A stretch of DNA of 36,006 bases from Chara braunii. Taxonomy: Eukaryota > Streptophyta > Charophyceae > Charales > Characeae. Shown here in pieces: positions 8,970-19,660 of the stretch. Position 1 is the stretch's first letter; the number at the start of each line of letters is the position of its first letter. Both the position numbers and the translations under genes were made by a program. The notes beneath the pieces were generated by a model, which was not told the origin of the DNA, did not search any database, and worked only from the letters and a program-made list of their open reading frames with translations. Location: positions 579,648 to 615,653 of the forward strand of contig BFEA01000272.1 of NCBI GenBank assembly GCA_003427395.1, written 5' to 3'.

Positions 8970-11900
8970 CACGTGCTTGATGTCGTTGTGAACTGTGTGT
9001 CAGGGGAACGCACGGCGGACTTCTTCACGGCGGGCGCGTCGGAGATGGGCGCAAGTCAGTCGGTGGGAGAGCAGCACTCCGCCAAGTGTTTCCGGGACGG
9101 CGCTTCTGTGGCTGCGCAGACAGCAGCAGGCACAACTGTACCATCCGAGAGAGGGGGAGGCGAAGGCGGGATGCAACAACAGCAAGAGGGTATACGAGCA
9201 GGGACGGGCCTCGGGGGAGGAGGCAGTGGGAGTCGCGCCGAGTCGTCTAGTTCTGGGAGCCAGCAGAGGGGGAAGAGTCCGGAGGGAACTGTTTTCTTCG
9301 CCGAAGCGGCAGCTCCTGGAGCGGGAGGTACAGGCGGCAGTATAGCGTCGGCTCTGGGGAGTGTGAATGGTGAAGAAATGCGCACGCGCTCAATGCCGTT
9401 CATATTTGGTGCATCCTCGATGTACACTTCCTCCACCTCGTCGTCCTCCTCGTCTCATTCCCAGGGGGGGTCTCAGGGTGTGGAAGGCGATTCGGGAGTG
9501 GGAGGGGGAGGAACGTGGGCGTTTGGGGCTAAGGGAGGGAACCCGAGTGTGATGGGAACTCCCCATGTCGGCGGAGGTAGGGCGACAGGTTGCGCGCCAA
9601 TTTTTTCTCCCTCGTTCATGTCGGCCGCCGCCCTTGTCGCCGGAAGCGCGGATGATGGGGGGAGTGCCAGAGGGGGGGACCACGTACACAGGAGTTATCA
9701 TCAAGAGAACGTTCGTGGGATTTCCCCAGTTGTTCTGGAGAAGCCTGTGGCGAGCGTGGGGAGCGCGTTAGCAGACGCCGCTGCATGCGTGGCCGGAGGG
9801 GAAGGGGGAGGGGGAACAGAACGCGGGGATGTAGTAGACAGAGGAGATACAGGAGTACACTTGGCAGCACTCAAATTTGGAGAATTGAATTTGGTTGACA
9901 GAGGGGGGGTTGTTTTCGAACAGTTGAGGGGAGGGGTAGGGGACGATGGAGGAGGAGTAGCTGGGTCGTCGTCGGGTGCGGGAACGGTGGTCCCGGAAGA
10001 TAGTAATGGCAGGGGAGCACGTGCCGGAGGAGGAATCGTGTTTGGTGGGGCGCGGGGACCCGGTATTGGGAAAGGATCGGCGACCGCGTTCTCTCCGTTC
10101 ACAACAACGACCGCGCCTCGGGGGATGCCGACTTTGCAGCAGGCTGAGCGACCGGTAGTCACGAGGGGGAACGTGAATCGCTACCTGCATCGACAGCCCC
10201 AGACAAATCCGCCGCTGACGCAGCGGGATTGCAACACAGATATTGGAAGCAATGATGGTGGAGAAGAGAAGGGTCCGGTGAGAGATGCTAGCGAAGCTTG
10301 CGGAGATACTGTGAAGCCAATGAAAGTGGTGGTGGGGGGGTCAACAGGACCCGCTGCTTCGCAGTGGCCGTGGTTGGCTTCGACGACGAGCAGCACCGCC
10401 TCCGACTCTGTGGGAGGAGGAGTGTCGTCAGAGGGTCTGCCGACCGTATTCCTTAATTTGCAACAGCAATATGGTAGTCCATCCTCTTCGCCGGCGCCCA
10501 GGGAAGATGGAAGAGGAGGAGAGGGAGGGGGAGAGGGAGGGGAGGGTGGAGCACCGACGGGGTGCGGTGTTGCAGTTCAACAGTCTTTTGTCTTTGGTTC
10601 TTCGTTGTATTCGGTCGGCCGGGAAGCAACCGCAGGAGGAGGGGGTGGAGGACTCAAATCGTTACTCCCGAGTGGACCAGAAAGGGGGGGTGGAGGAACG
10701 GAAGGAGCACAGTCACCGTACATCTTTGGGGCACGAGGACCTGTTTCTGCGAGCCTTGGGGCGTTCTCGGCTATGCCTGTCCGAATCCCGGTGGTACCCA
10801 TATCAATGAAAGAGCAGCAGCTTCCCTTCACATCTGAAACGCGTTCGGGCGGTGATGGTGGTGGTCTGCAGAGTGTAGGATCATCTGTCGGTGTGGGTAA
10901 TCCTCCTCCGTTTCGCTCTAGCGGGGGGGACACTTCCGCTTTTGTCTTTTCTGGGGGAGCCGCAGGTGCAACTAGTGGTGGTGGTGGTGGAGGGGGGGTT
11001 TCTCCAGATGTTGCTGCGACTTCTTCGATGGCTGATCGTGTTATCGCGGCTGCCCGTGTCTCGACCGGAGTGTTCTTCGGTGATCGGATGGGCATGCCCA
11101 CGAGTGCGGCAGCTGGCCTCTCCGGTTCCACTTGTTCCAGCGCCACGCCGCACGGCCTCTCCGCTTCCACTTGTTCCAGCGCCACAGGCGTGTCGTCGAC
11201 AGCTACTGTGAAGGGGTTTCCTTCTTCAGTGTCCGTCCCTTCCAATAAGGAGGGGCCGAACACTTACCTGGGTGCTCCGTCCTCGGCGGGCGTGTCTCAT
11301 GGAGTCCCAGGTGGTGGTGGTAGCTTTTCATCCAGATCGGGATTCTCAGGAGTTGGGGGTGGAGGGGGAGACGAGGGGGCGAACGTTGGCAGTGGGGGCC
11401 AACTGGGTTCTACAGCGACGCCTCCGTTCTCCTTCGGTATGGCGGGGAGAGCCTCCTCGTTTTCTAGGGGACCTTCACCTGGCCGAGTCGCTGATGAGAG
11501 CGCAGTGACGGCCAGTATCAGAGGAGGAAGCGATTTCGGTGGTGGAGGCGGCTGTCCATCGGGATTGGGGATTGGCTTGGGAGACATTTTCCCGACCCTA
11601 GGTGGGTTTGCGGCAGGCAATGAGGGGCGGGGCTGGCCGGCAAATTCAGCTGGCGTGGGGCAAAGCTTTGTGGTGCCTGACTTTTCCTTGAAAGTCGGGG
11701 CAGGAACGGGGATGTTCGGCGGGAGCACAGGGGGGGTGACAGGCAGGCGGCAGACGGCCGAGGCCACGTCCTTGTTCTCGAACAACATGCCAGGTGGCTG
11801 CGCAGCGACGGATGTGCCTAACGAAGGTGGTGGTCCTGCAGCGGCGGAGGCGCTACCACCGAGGACTTCGGGGATATCTGCCTCCGATGGGATCGGGAAT

Positions 11901-13606
11901 GCGGTGGGCGGAGGGGTCAATGTGACGGTGGGAAGTGGATTTGAATTCGGGCCCTCCGATGGGATCGGGAATGCGGTGGGTGGAGGGGTCAACGTGACGA
12001 TAGGAAGTGGATTCGAATTCGGGCTCGTCTCACAAGGAGGCGGAGGAGGAACACCTGCGAAACCAGGCGGGGGAACTAGGAGAAGGGTGAAGCCGACAGC
12101 GAGGGCGCTAAGAAAAGACAGAGGAGGGTTTGCTGGTGGGGAGAAAAGGGGAGTGGTGGGAAGCGTAGAGGGGGGTTATGGCGGTTTGGCGGCGGCTTCA
12201 ACTGCTGGCCTGGGCAATCTGGGTATGATGGGCGGTGCTATGCCTGCAACCCCACCTCCTAGTGCATTCGCAGGGGGACGTGGGGTTGGAGACGATGGGA
12301 GTCCCAAACCAATGGACATTTCCCCATTACCGAACGGTGGGACTGGGAAAGGCAATGATGTGACTGGCGGAGTTGAGAGTGGGACGGATGGATCGAAGGT
12401 GATGGAGGGGCGGCAAACGATGCTTTCTATGGAAACGAGCGTTGGCGGAGGGAGCGGATGGACAACTGTGGCAGGGAGGGAGGTTGGTGGAGAGAGTCGA
12501 GGAGGAAGTGGTGGCGATCCTCGGAAGGTCTGTGGTGGCTCAGAGGCACTTGGCCGAAGGGAGGAAGAGGAGGATGGGGATGACGAAAGGGAGGAGGGAG
12601 AGGACGATGAGGAGGAGGAGTCGGGCAGTAGAGACAAGGAAAGTGTGACAGAGGTGGAGGGAGTTCAGGTGGTGAGGGAAGCGACGAAGAAACTGCAACA
12701 ACCTGATGTAGAAACGGGCGGTAGGATTGCTGAGGAGAGTGTGATGGACGCTGGGGAGAGGGGGCAGGCGGGGTGGGGTCCAGATAGCGCGGGGGAGAGG
12801 AATAGGAATGACATTGGGAGGTGGAGCGGCAGTGGGATGATTATGGAAGGTGGAGAAAGGGGGGATGTGGTGGAAGAGGGAGCAGCGTCTTCAGACAGGA
12901 CTGTGGAGAAGGGAAATGGCGATGACGACTCTGGAAGGCATGCCAGTGAGGCTGTCACCGGAGGGAGTGCCTTTGGACCGTACGAGGCCAATGGCTGCAA
13001 TCCGTTCATGAGTTTCACACTGGGATCCCGACCTGCAGGAACAGGAGTGACAACGACATCTAATCAACGGACAGCCCGTTTCAGAGCCAAACGCAGTGGT
13101 GTGAGGAGAGGGGGAGGTGGAGGTGGTGCGTTGGGGATGGATTCCAGCATAGGGAGTGCTGCATCGAAGGTTGCAGCAGGTGCATTGAGGGGTGATTATG
13201 ATAGTCGTGGCAATATTGCAACAGAGGGCCCCTCTAGCTCAGCAGGCGCTTTTATGGGACTTAAACTGGATGGTGGACTTGCAGGGTCAAGCAAGAGGGA
13301 AGGGCAGGGGCCGTCGGCAACGAGCACTGCCAATACTGGAGGTCTAACTATGGCAATGCAGAATGGGGGCTGGGACGGGGGTATCCTGTGGCCAAACATG
13401 TCATTTACAGCCACCAGAAGGAACGAGTCTTTCTCTTTGGGTGTTGGACCAGGATTAACAACGCCATTGGCCCCAAAGGCGGGTGGCGGGCAGATTCAAG
13501 GGAGCGGCACATCTGCAGGCGTCTCATCATCGAAGACGGAAAGTCCCGTACGTGCAGCAGCCCTGGCGAATGCAGCGGCCCAGACTTGCGAGCAATGGCG
13601 CTTAAG
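8970..13606 (+). CDS. Exon 2: Gly-rich FG-motif region leading to the first TPR
   Basis: This 4.6-kb open frame encodes a Gly/Ser/Val-rich disordered region. FG-type motifs recur: FIFGASS (about 9399), WAFGAKG (about 9516), FVFGSSLYS (about 10587), YIFGARG (about 10719), FSFGMAG (about 11428), two FEFG repeats (about 11940 and 12012), FTLGSR (about 13013) and FSLGVG (about 13430). Family-style landmarks follow: a basic patch TRRRVKPTARALRKDR (about 12074), SPKPMDISPLPN (about 12302) resembling the SPMDxSPY motif I recall in plant homologues, an acidic block of E/D runs (about 12555-12640), and a second basic patch ARFRAKRSGVRRGGG (about 13075). The exon ends with AAAQTCEQWRL and the donor AAG|GTGTGC (13607), phase 2. 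The frame past the donor loses this character and stops at 13736. The start could be 8970 or 9004. The track-style GTG at 8973 is not a real start. Confidence 0.75.
11115..11192 (+). repeat. In-frame 39-bp duplication in exon 2
   Basis: Two 39-bp units at 11115 and 11154 encode GLSGSTCSSATPH and GLSASTCSSATGV. They keep frame and differ at a few positions. Confidence 0.85.
11883..12026 (+). repeat. In-frame 72-bp duplication encoding an FEFG unit
   Basis: Two 72-bp units (11883-11954 and 11955-12026) each encode SDGIGNAVGGGVNV, then T(V/I)GSGFEFG. Most differences are silent or conservative (GTG to ATA gives V to I), and the FEFG motif is kept in both copies. This is a recent doubling of an FG unit. 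Confidence 0.9.
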
Positions 13607-13736
13607 GTGTGCACTTGCTCTGGTACCTTGGAGTTCTATGGCATTCCTGTATTGTATCCCTTTGCTTGGGCTCTCTTGTGACTTCACGTTTTCCCGTGCA
13701 CACTGCCGTCTTCCCCCAGCACAGCCACCCTCATGA

Positions 13737-14740
13737 GGACTATATCGCACCCTAAGAGATTGCTTGTATGCATTCGTGGTCGGGCTTCTCCTTTTGGGGA
13801 GAATGATGGTCGGTCTGTCTTTCCTGCTCACATACTGTCTGACCAGTTGGTCAGCTTTTCTCTGCAGCTTCGCGGATGCTGGATGAGGGTTCTGTCCCTT
13901 TCGGAGCGGAGGAGAGGAGACACTATCTCCCCCTTCTCTCTGTGGAGTTTGTTGCTCTCCGTTCTACTTCGATTCTTGTGGCTCCCTTCACTTCCTGGCC
14001 TGTCTATCGTTTCTTCCGTTTTTTTCTCTGTTCTTATGTTGTGGATTTTCTTTTGAGGGGGGTGGGGAATGTCCTTTCTTCGGCCAATGATTTCGAGATG
14101 CTGCGAGGAATAGCCCATTTGAAATCCAGTTACCATACATAGGCAGTCAGGTGCAGGCCCATCTAGACCAGCCCTTGAACCGCTGGTATACGGCCCCAGC
14201 CTCGCGGAAAATGTTTCATCACCTACTCCAAAACTTATGCTCCTTGGGCCTCGCTGACCACAATGGCTGGTGGCGCTAGCCAAAAAAAAAAAAAAGTGCA
14301 CTCAAAGCTTGGCGGGCAGTGGAGTGCCTCCAGGCCCGGGTGTGTACTGGTGGTTTAAGGCCCTTGGTGGTCTGTTTGTGGCTACGGTAGGTGTTTCCAA
14401 AGTGGCCTATCTCCCATTTGTTTGGTTAAAGAAGAAAATAAATATTGGGAAGTCAATGTGTGTGATTTGGGGATTCTCGTCTAACCCACCGGGAAGGTGT
14501 TTAGAATGACGTAAGTGGGATTCCCTGGGTCAGATGGATCTAGTTAGCTGGAATGACCTTGGGCTGTGCTTGAGCGGTGATGGTCGTTGGGTGACTCTCA
14601 GAGGTCACACACAAGGCCATGCAGCTCATCAGAATGTGGGTAAAAAAGCTGGGCAGGGATGTGGCTGTAAGTTCAATTCTGAAGAGCTGAAATCGAACTT
14701 TCTTCTGCTGGAGGCTATTGTTGGTATCTGTTGACAGCTA
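13737..14740. other. Intron 2 segment: no gene; A13 run
   Basis: Nothing coding is recognisable. A run of 13 A at 14281-14293 follows AATGGCTGGTGGCGCTAGCC and might mark the 3' end of a retroposed sequence, but no target-site duplication or upstream body is recognisable. Confidence 0.6.
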
Positions 14741-14747
14741 TTGTTGG

Positions 14748-14803
14748 TAACTGTAACCAGGGGGGATGTACCTGTAACCAGGGGGGATGTAGCTGTAACC
14801 AGG
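14748..14803. repeat. Short tandem repeat, TGTAACCAGGGGGGATGTA-type unit
   Basis: TGTAACCAG recurs at about 20-bp spacing three times, twice followed by GGGGGATGTA. The element GTTGGTAACTG or GTTGGTATCTG also recurs near 14726, 14744, 14870 and 15305, so this whole area derives from one repeat family. Confidence 0.75.
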
Positions 14804-15036
14804 CAAGCGTGTGGTCAGCTGCAAGTTGAATTTTTGGGGAAAAAAGTCTCTTAGGTGTTTGGAGGCCATTGTTGGTAACTGGCGCGAAGCACAATTCTGA
14901 GTATCCGGGTACTATTGTAGGACGTGAAAACACCCGATCCGACCCGATTCCGACCTCGATCCGTGATATCGTCTTAGGCCATATGTACTGATTTATTTTG
15001 GGAGACATGGTTCAAGCCCGGACCTATGCATGTGTT

Positions 15037-15234
15037 GCAGTGCCCACTTCGTGTCAAAACCTAGAGCTTATGAAGATGGTGAAATCTGACGCTTTCTTCT
15101 TTTGGAGTACCGTGTAAGAAGTCCCGAAGTGTATGGCAGTGCCCACTTCGTGTCAAAACCTAGAGCTTATGAAGATGGTGAAATCTGACGCTTTCTTCTT
15201 TCGGAGTACCGTGTAAGAAGTCCCAAAGTGTATG
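15037..15234. repeat. 99-bp tandem duplication, nearly identical
   Basis: Copies 15037-15135 and 15136-15234 both begin GCAGTGCCCACTTCGTGTC and end GTGTATG. They differ at only a few bases, so the duplication is recent. Confidence 0.92.
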
Positions 15235-15910
15235 GTTAGTTGCAGGTGGATTTTGTTGGGGGGTGGGGGGGGAGGAACTCTGCATCTGTGTTTGGGGGCC
15301 ACTGTTGGTAATTGTTGACAGTGGCTTCCCGCGTGCATTTGTGTGGCCACTTTGTGTGGAAACTGAAAGCTTAGGAACCCAACCTGGACCATGGAGTGCT
15401 GGTGGCGCATGTGCTAAAGCAGATGAATTAGGGTGTGTATGTAGCTTGCTTGTTTTTCTTTCCGATGATCTATACCAATACTGATTTTGCCATTGATTGG
15501 CAGTCCAACTCATTGCTGGGAGGGATCACCGGACTGGAAAAGACTGCACCACCACACAAGCACATGCGTTTAGCTGCGTAGGGTGTCATACGCCTTGCCG
15601 GAAGGAGTTTGTCACTCGAAGCTAGTGAGTGTAATTCTGAGGCCAACGACAGTGAACATATGAAGAGTCGGAGTTGACGTCAGCAGGAGATTACCACCCA
15701 TCAGTACTAATTATAGTAACACAAAACCGGAGGGTCTCAATGCTCCTGAGTGTACCTGTGGAGTCCCTCGGTCGGATGGCAGAAAACGGATCTCTGGTCT
15801 GTGGATCGGTAGAATGTGAAGAGTGGAGAAGGAAGTCATGGCTTGCTATGTCACAATGCTTGTTGCCCTCTGCCCCCTTACACGTGTTAACCACCACCAC
15901 GTCCGAGGCT

Positions 15911-16072
15911 CTTTACTGATCTGAAATTGTGCTGCATAAGCACAAAAGAAAATCGGAATGCTGCAGGTGCAATTCTGTTCTTTGGCTGTTTTTACTGATC
16001 CGAAATTTTGCTGCGTACGCATGAAAGAAAAGCGGAATGCTGCAGGTGCAATTTCTGTTATTTTTGGCTGGT
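15911..16072. repeat. 79-bp tandem duplication
   Basis: The copies start near TTTACTGATCTGAAATT (15912) and TTTACTGATCCGAAATT (15991) and both run through GGAATGCTGCAGGTGCAATT. Moderate divergence. Confidence 0.85.
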
Positions 16073-16433
16073 GTAGTGGTGGTGCCAGCCATTTTGGTCC
16101 TGTAGCCCCGAGCCCCCCTAAATTTTGGATGTATGCAAACTCTCTTTTTTTTTCTGTGCCTGGGCCCTGGGGTGCATAGTGGTGGGTTTTCTGACAAATG
16201 TGACAGTACCCTGTCATAATCTAAAAGGTATTACAGGCCAAGTGCCCAAGTTAGTAAAATATAAATGTAATGACTGGAGCCATCAGTGAAAATTATGAGC
16301 TCTTAGAATAGGCTCTTTTATCATAAACTAGCTTTACCTGTTGCAGCTTCGCCTGCAATGGAGAAGGATTGTCTGTCTTGAAAAGCTCAGAGGTTGAAGG
16401 GTTTGGTGGGTCGGTGGTAGTTGCATTAAAGCT

Positions 16434-16435
<2 letters not shown>

Positions 16436-16490
<55 letters not shown>
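16436..16490. repeat. (CT)n microsatellite
   Basis: An uninterrupted TC/CT tract of about 55 bp within intron 2. It is complementary to GA tracts further downstream in the same intron (18724-18751 and 18939-19012). Confidence 0.95.
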
Positions 16491-16493
<3 letters not shown>

Positions 16494-16549
16494 GTGCACA
16501 TGACTCGGAACCCATTTCCCCTTCCCCCTCTCACAGAGCAGAGATACGT

Positions 16550-16847
16550 AGGCGTAGACCCATAACCTTAGGATAGCTTAGCTTTGGCTAATAAATTTAA
16601 GATCCGTCCTGACATCCACAAGTAGGTGGTGTCTGTGATCTGTAGTCAGCTTGGTAGGGCTTGTGGGTAAGGCATAGATACGGATGGCTAGAGGGAGGTA
16701 AGAGAGAAGAAAATAGGGTGCTGTACTTTTTTTATCATATGAAAAAAGAAAAGAAAAGAAGGAAAAAAAAGAGGATTTGCCCTGGCCCATCTCACCCTAC
16801 CACTGCCCCTCCTCGCCATGTGCCACTCCCGCTATCGTGCCCCCCCC

Positions 16848-16881
<34 letters not shown>

Positions 16882-17473
16882 GCACGCGGTCGTGTGCACA
16901 CACTCGACCCAGCGCCGATCTCCTCTTCCCCGTCCCCACCGCCTCTCGGCCGTGTGCTGCTCCTGCTCTCTCTCTCTCTCTTATGCACTTACTCTTGGAA
17001 GTTTTCCCCTTAGGCGTAGACCCATAACCTTAGGATAGCTTAGCTTTGGCTAGTAAATTTAAGATTTCTGGTGTCTGTGATCTGTTGTCAGCTTGGTGGG
17101 GCGTGTGGGTAAGGCATAGATACGGATAGCTGGAGGGAGGTAAGAGAGAAGAAAATAGGGTAGGTAAAAAATACAACTGTCCCCCGTATGAGGAGAAGAC
17201 AGCTGTATTTTCGTTTATCATATGAAAAACAAGAACAAAAAACCCATCTCCCCCTACCACTCCCCCTCTTCGCTGTGTGCCACTCCTGCTATCCTGCCCC
17301 CCCCCCCCCTCTCCTCTCTCTCTGTGTGTCTCTCTCTCTCGCGCTTTTGCGCACATTCGACCCAGCACCAATCTCCTCCACCCCCTCTCTGCTGTGTGCC
17401 GCTCCCGCTCTTGCTCTCTCTCCCCCCATGCCCCCTGCCCCCTGCGCCCATCTCCCCTCCCCTTTCCCTTCTC
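16550..17473. repeat. 462-bp tandem duplication running into polypyrimidine DNA
   Basis: Copy one starts at 16550 and copy two at 17012. Both read AGGCGTAGACCCATAACC, then a TTAGCTTTGGCTA segment, a GGGTAAGGCATAGATACGGA segment, a TTTATCATATGAAAAA segment, and finally a pyrimidine-rich part (ACTCCCGCTATCGTGCCC versus ACTCCTGCTATCCTGCCC). The copies differ by indels, including about 40 bp near 17165-17205 in copy two. Confidence 0.85.
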
Positions 17474-17830
17474 TGCCGTGTGGTGCTCCCACTTCCGCTA
17501 TACCACTATCACCCTCCTCCTCAACTACACCTGCCCTCCTTCCCAACTGCACCTGCTCGCCTTCCCTACCGTGCCCAGCCACGGCGTCCACCCTCCTACC
17601 CCACTACACCGACCCCCTCTCCCCACTGCGCCAGCCTTCCTACTCCCCAACTGCGCCCACCGTCCTCACCTACTGCGCCCAGCCACCATGCCCACCCTCC
17701 TCCCTCACTGCATCGATTCTCTTCACCAATTGTGCCGATCCTCCTGGCCCTTGCGCTGACCCTACCCATCCACTGCCCTGACCATCCTTCCCCACTGATG
17801 TGGAGTTGTGACTCTGCGGGTACGCAGATG

Positions 17831-17978
17831 NNNNNNNNNNNNNNNNNNNNNNNNNNNNNNNNNNNNNNNNNNNNNNNNNNNNNNNNNNNNNNNNNNNNNN
17901 NNNNNNNNNNNNNNNNNNNNNNNNNNNNNNNNNNNNNNNNNNNNNNNNNNNNNNNNNNNNNNNNNNNNNNNNNNNNNN
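17831..17978. other. Assembly gap (148 N)
   Basis: The gap sits inside the duplicated polypyrimidine block, where short reads would collapse. The true length may differ from 148 bp. Confidence 0.99.
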
Positions 17979-18512
17979 CGCTCCCCTTCTCCTCCGCTAT
18001 TCCGCTGCCGCTTCCGCTTCCGCTATATCGCTATCACCCTCCCCCCCAACTGCACCCGCCCTCCTTCCCAACTGCTCCCACTCGCCTCCCCCACCACGCC
18101 TCGCCACCTCGTCCACCCTCCTTCCTCACTGCATCGACCCTCTCCCCCCCACTGCACCAGCCCTCCTCAATGACTGCACTGAGCTTCCTTCCCCCCAGGG
18201 CCAGCCCTCCTCCCCGACTTACGCCACCCCAACTGCACCCACCCCTCCTCCCCTACCGCACCCAGCCACCATGCCCACTGTTCTCCCTCACTGCGCCTAT
18301 TCTCTTTCTTCATCGCGCCGATCCTCCTGGCCCTTGCGCAAGGCGTACTCCCCCACTGCCCCGACCATCTTTCCCCACTGACGTAGTGAACTTCGGCCGC
18401 CCATTTGTGAGTTGTCACCCTGCTGGGACACAGATGAGATGTGAGAGAAGAGCATGTAGCAGCAGGCCGCTTGAATTACTCCCCCCCACCGCCCCTCTTG
18501 CAAATGTCTTAT

Positions 18513-18521
<9 letters not shown>

Positions 18522-18551
<30 letters not shown>
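18522..18551. repeat. (CT)n microsatellite
   Basis: A 30-bp CT tract directly after a C9-C10 run. It is one of several CT tracts in intron 2. Confidence 0.9.
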
Positions 18552-18554
<3 letters not shown>

Positions 18555-18723
18555 GTGCACATCTCCCCCTCCGCCTCCGCCTCCCCTTCGCCCCAGAGCG
18601 AGAGAGAGAGAGTAACAAAGTTTAGCGTAGATAGTCGAGGGTAGGGAGTTGAAGTTGGGTGTAGAGAGTCGAAGTCGAGTGCCGTAGCGTAGAGTCGCGT
18701 TGTAGAGAGTCAAAGTCAAGCGT

Positions 18724-18754
<31 letters not shown>

Positions 18755-18936
18755 GAAATCTGGAGCGATGGGAGTCGGAGTGCAGTAATGTAGAGTAGCG
18801 ATGGGAGTCGGAGTGCAGTAGTGTAGAGTAGCGTCGAAGTCGTGCGTAGGCAGCTCGACTCCGACTCCCAACGCTCCAGGTTTCCTACTCTCCCTCACTA
18901 CTCCCTCCTCTCTCTCTCTACGCTACTCTACCCTAC

Positions 18937-19015
<79 letters not shown>

Positions 19016-19095
19016 GAGTAGGAAATCTGGAGCATTGGAAGTTGGAGCGGAGCGCAGTAGTGTAGAGTAGCGTCGAAGTCGTGCGTAGGCAGCCG
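18724..19095. repeat. GA tracts and GTAGAGAGTCGAAGTC-type minisatellite with inverted repeat
   Basis: AG tracts occupy 18724-18751 and 18939-19012. Between and around them are direct copies of GGAGTAGGAAATCTGGAGC and of AGCG(A)TGGGAGTCGGAGTGC units, the latter about 33 bp apart near 18764 and 18797. An inverted copy also occurs: 18744-18785 is nearly the reverse complement of 18851-18892, giving a 42-bp-armed hairpin with a loop of about 65 bp. Confidence 0.8.
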
Positions 19096-19154
19096 CCAGC
19101 AAAATCAGCCGTTTGGCCGCCTCCCCCAAAAGCTGTGGTACATGTGGCCCTGTG

Positions 19155-19480
19155 CGGCACTACTGTGGCCTGGGGAGTGTGAATTTGCGGCCGCCTCCCT
19201 GAAAAAAGTTTGTTACAACCCTAGGGCTTACTGGCCCAGCGCACACTACCGTGGCCTGGAAGTGCGAATTTGCGCTGGTGCCGTGCAGTGCAGGGCCGGG
19301 AGGCCCTTGTCCTTTAGTACCGGGCGAGGGCCTACCTGCCCGGCTACCGGCCCAGCGATCATCTAGAAAACGATCAAGACGCAATCTGGGCCGTGCGGTA
19401 GTACGGCGATGATGGTGCAGATCGCGAGGTGATGACATTGAAAACGATCGGCAGCCAATCTGGACCGTCGGGCGCCAAGG
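19155..19480. repeat. Diverged short duplications, GC-rich
   Basis: CACTACTGTGGCCTGG followed by a GTGNGAATTTGCG segment occurs near 19159 and again near 19245. GAAAACGATC with a following CAATCTGG.CCGT occurs near 19366 and 19440. No coding content is recognisable. Confidence 0.65.
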
Positions 19481-19660
19481 AAGAGAAGGCCGCAGATTGG
19501 CTGCCGGTCGCACACTGAAATAGCGATTGTTATGTATGTAGTGATTCCAAACCACCTTCTAAAGGTGGAATAACCCAAATAATCCTACCTCACTCGGACC
19601 TCCTCTATGTATAGAGCTTGGTTAATCACTGTGCTGTTTGCTCACAGCAATGTTGCATAG

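Larger units (their letters stand above)
16785..18600. repeat. Polypyrimidine block with internal duplication across a gap
   Basis: Plus-strand C/T content is extreme for about 1.7 kb. Sequence from 17485 to 17830 recurs from about 18010 (offset about 525 bp; CTATCACCCTCC, CAACTGCACC and CCACCATGCCCAC motifs), ending in TTGTGACTCTGCGGGTACGCAGATG-like sequence before and after the gap. Two nested duplications have therefore built this block. Long open frames here (up to 467 codons across the gap) are Pro/Ser/Leu low-complexity artefacts. Confidence 0.8.

Noticed and set aside
11297-12637. Pro/Ser-rich antisense frames (231 and 153 codons) opposite exon 2
   Set aside because: They are the mirror of Gly-rich codons (GGN/CCN) in exon 2; the sense frame has FG, MDISP and TPR continuity and the antisense frames have nothing.
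14120-14293. SINE ending in A13
   Set aside because: A- and B-box-like words are in the wrong order on the minus strand, and no target-site duplication is visible.
17222-18625. 467-codon frame across the gap
   Set aside because: It runs through 148 N and polypyrimidine repeats; the translation is low-complexity Pro/Ser/Leu and several phases are open at once.
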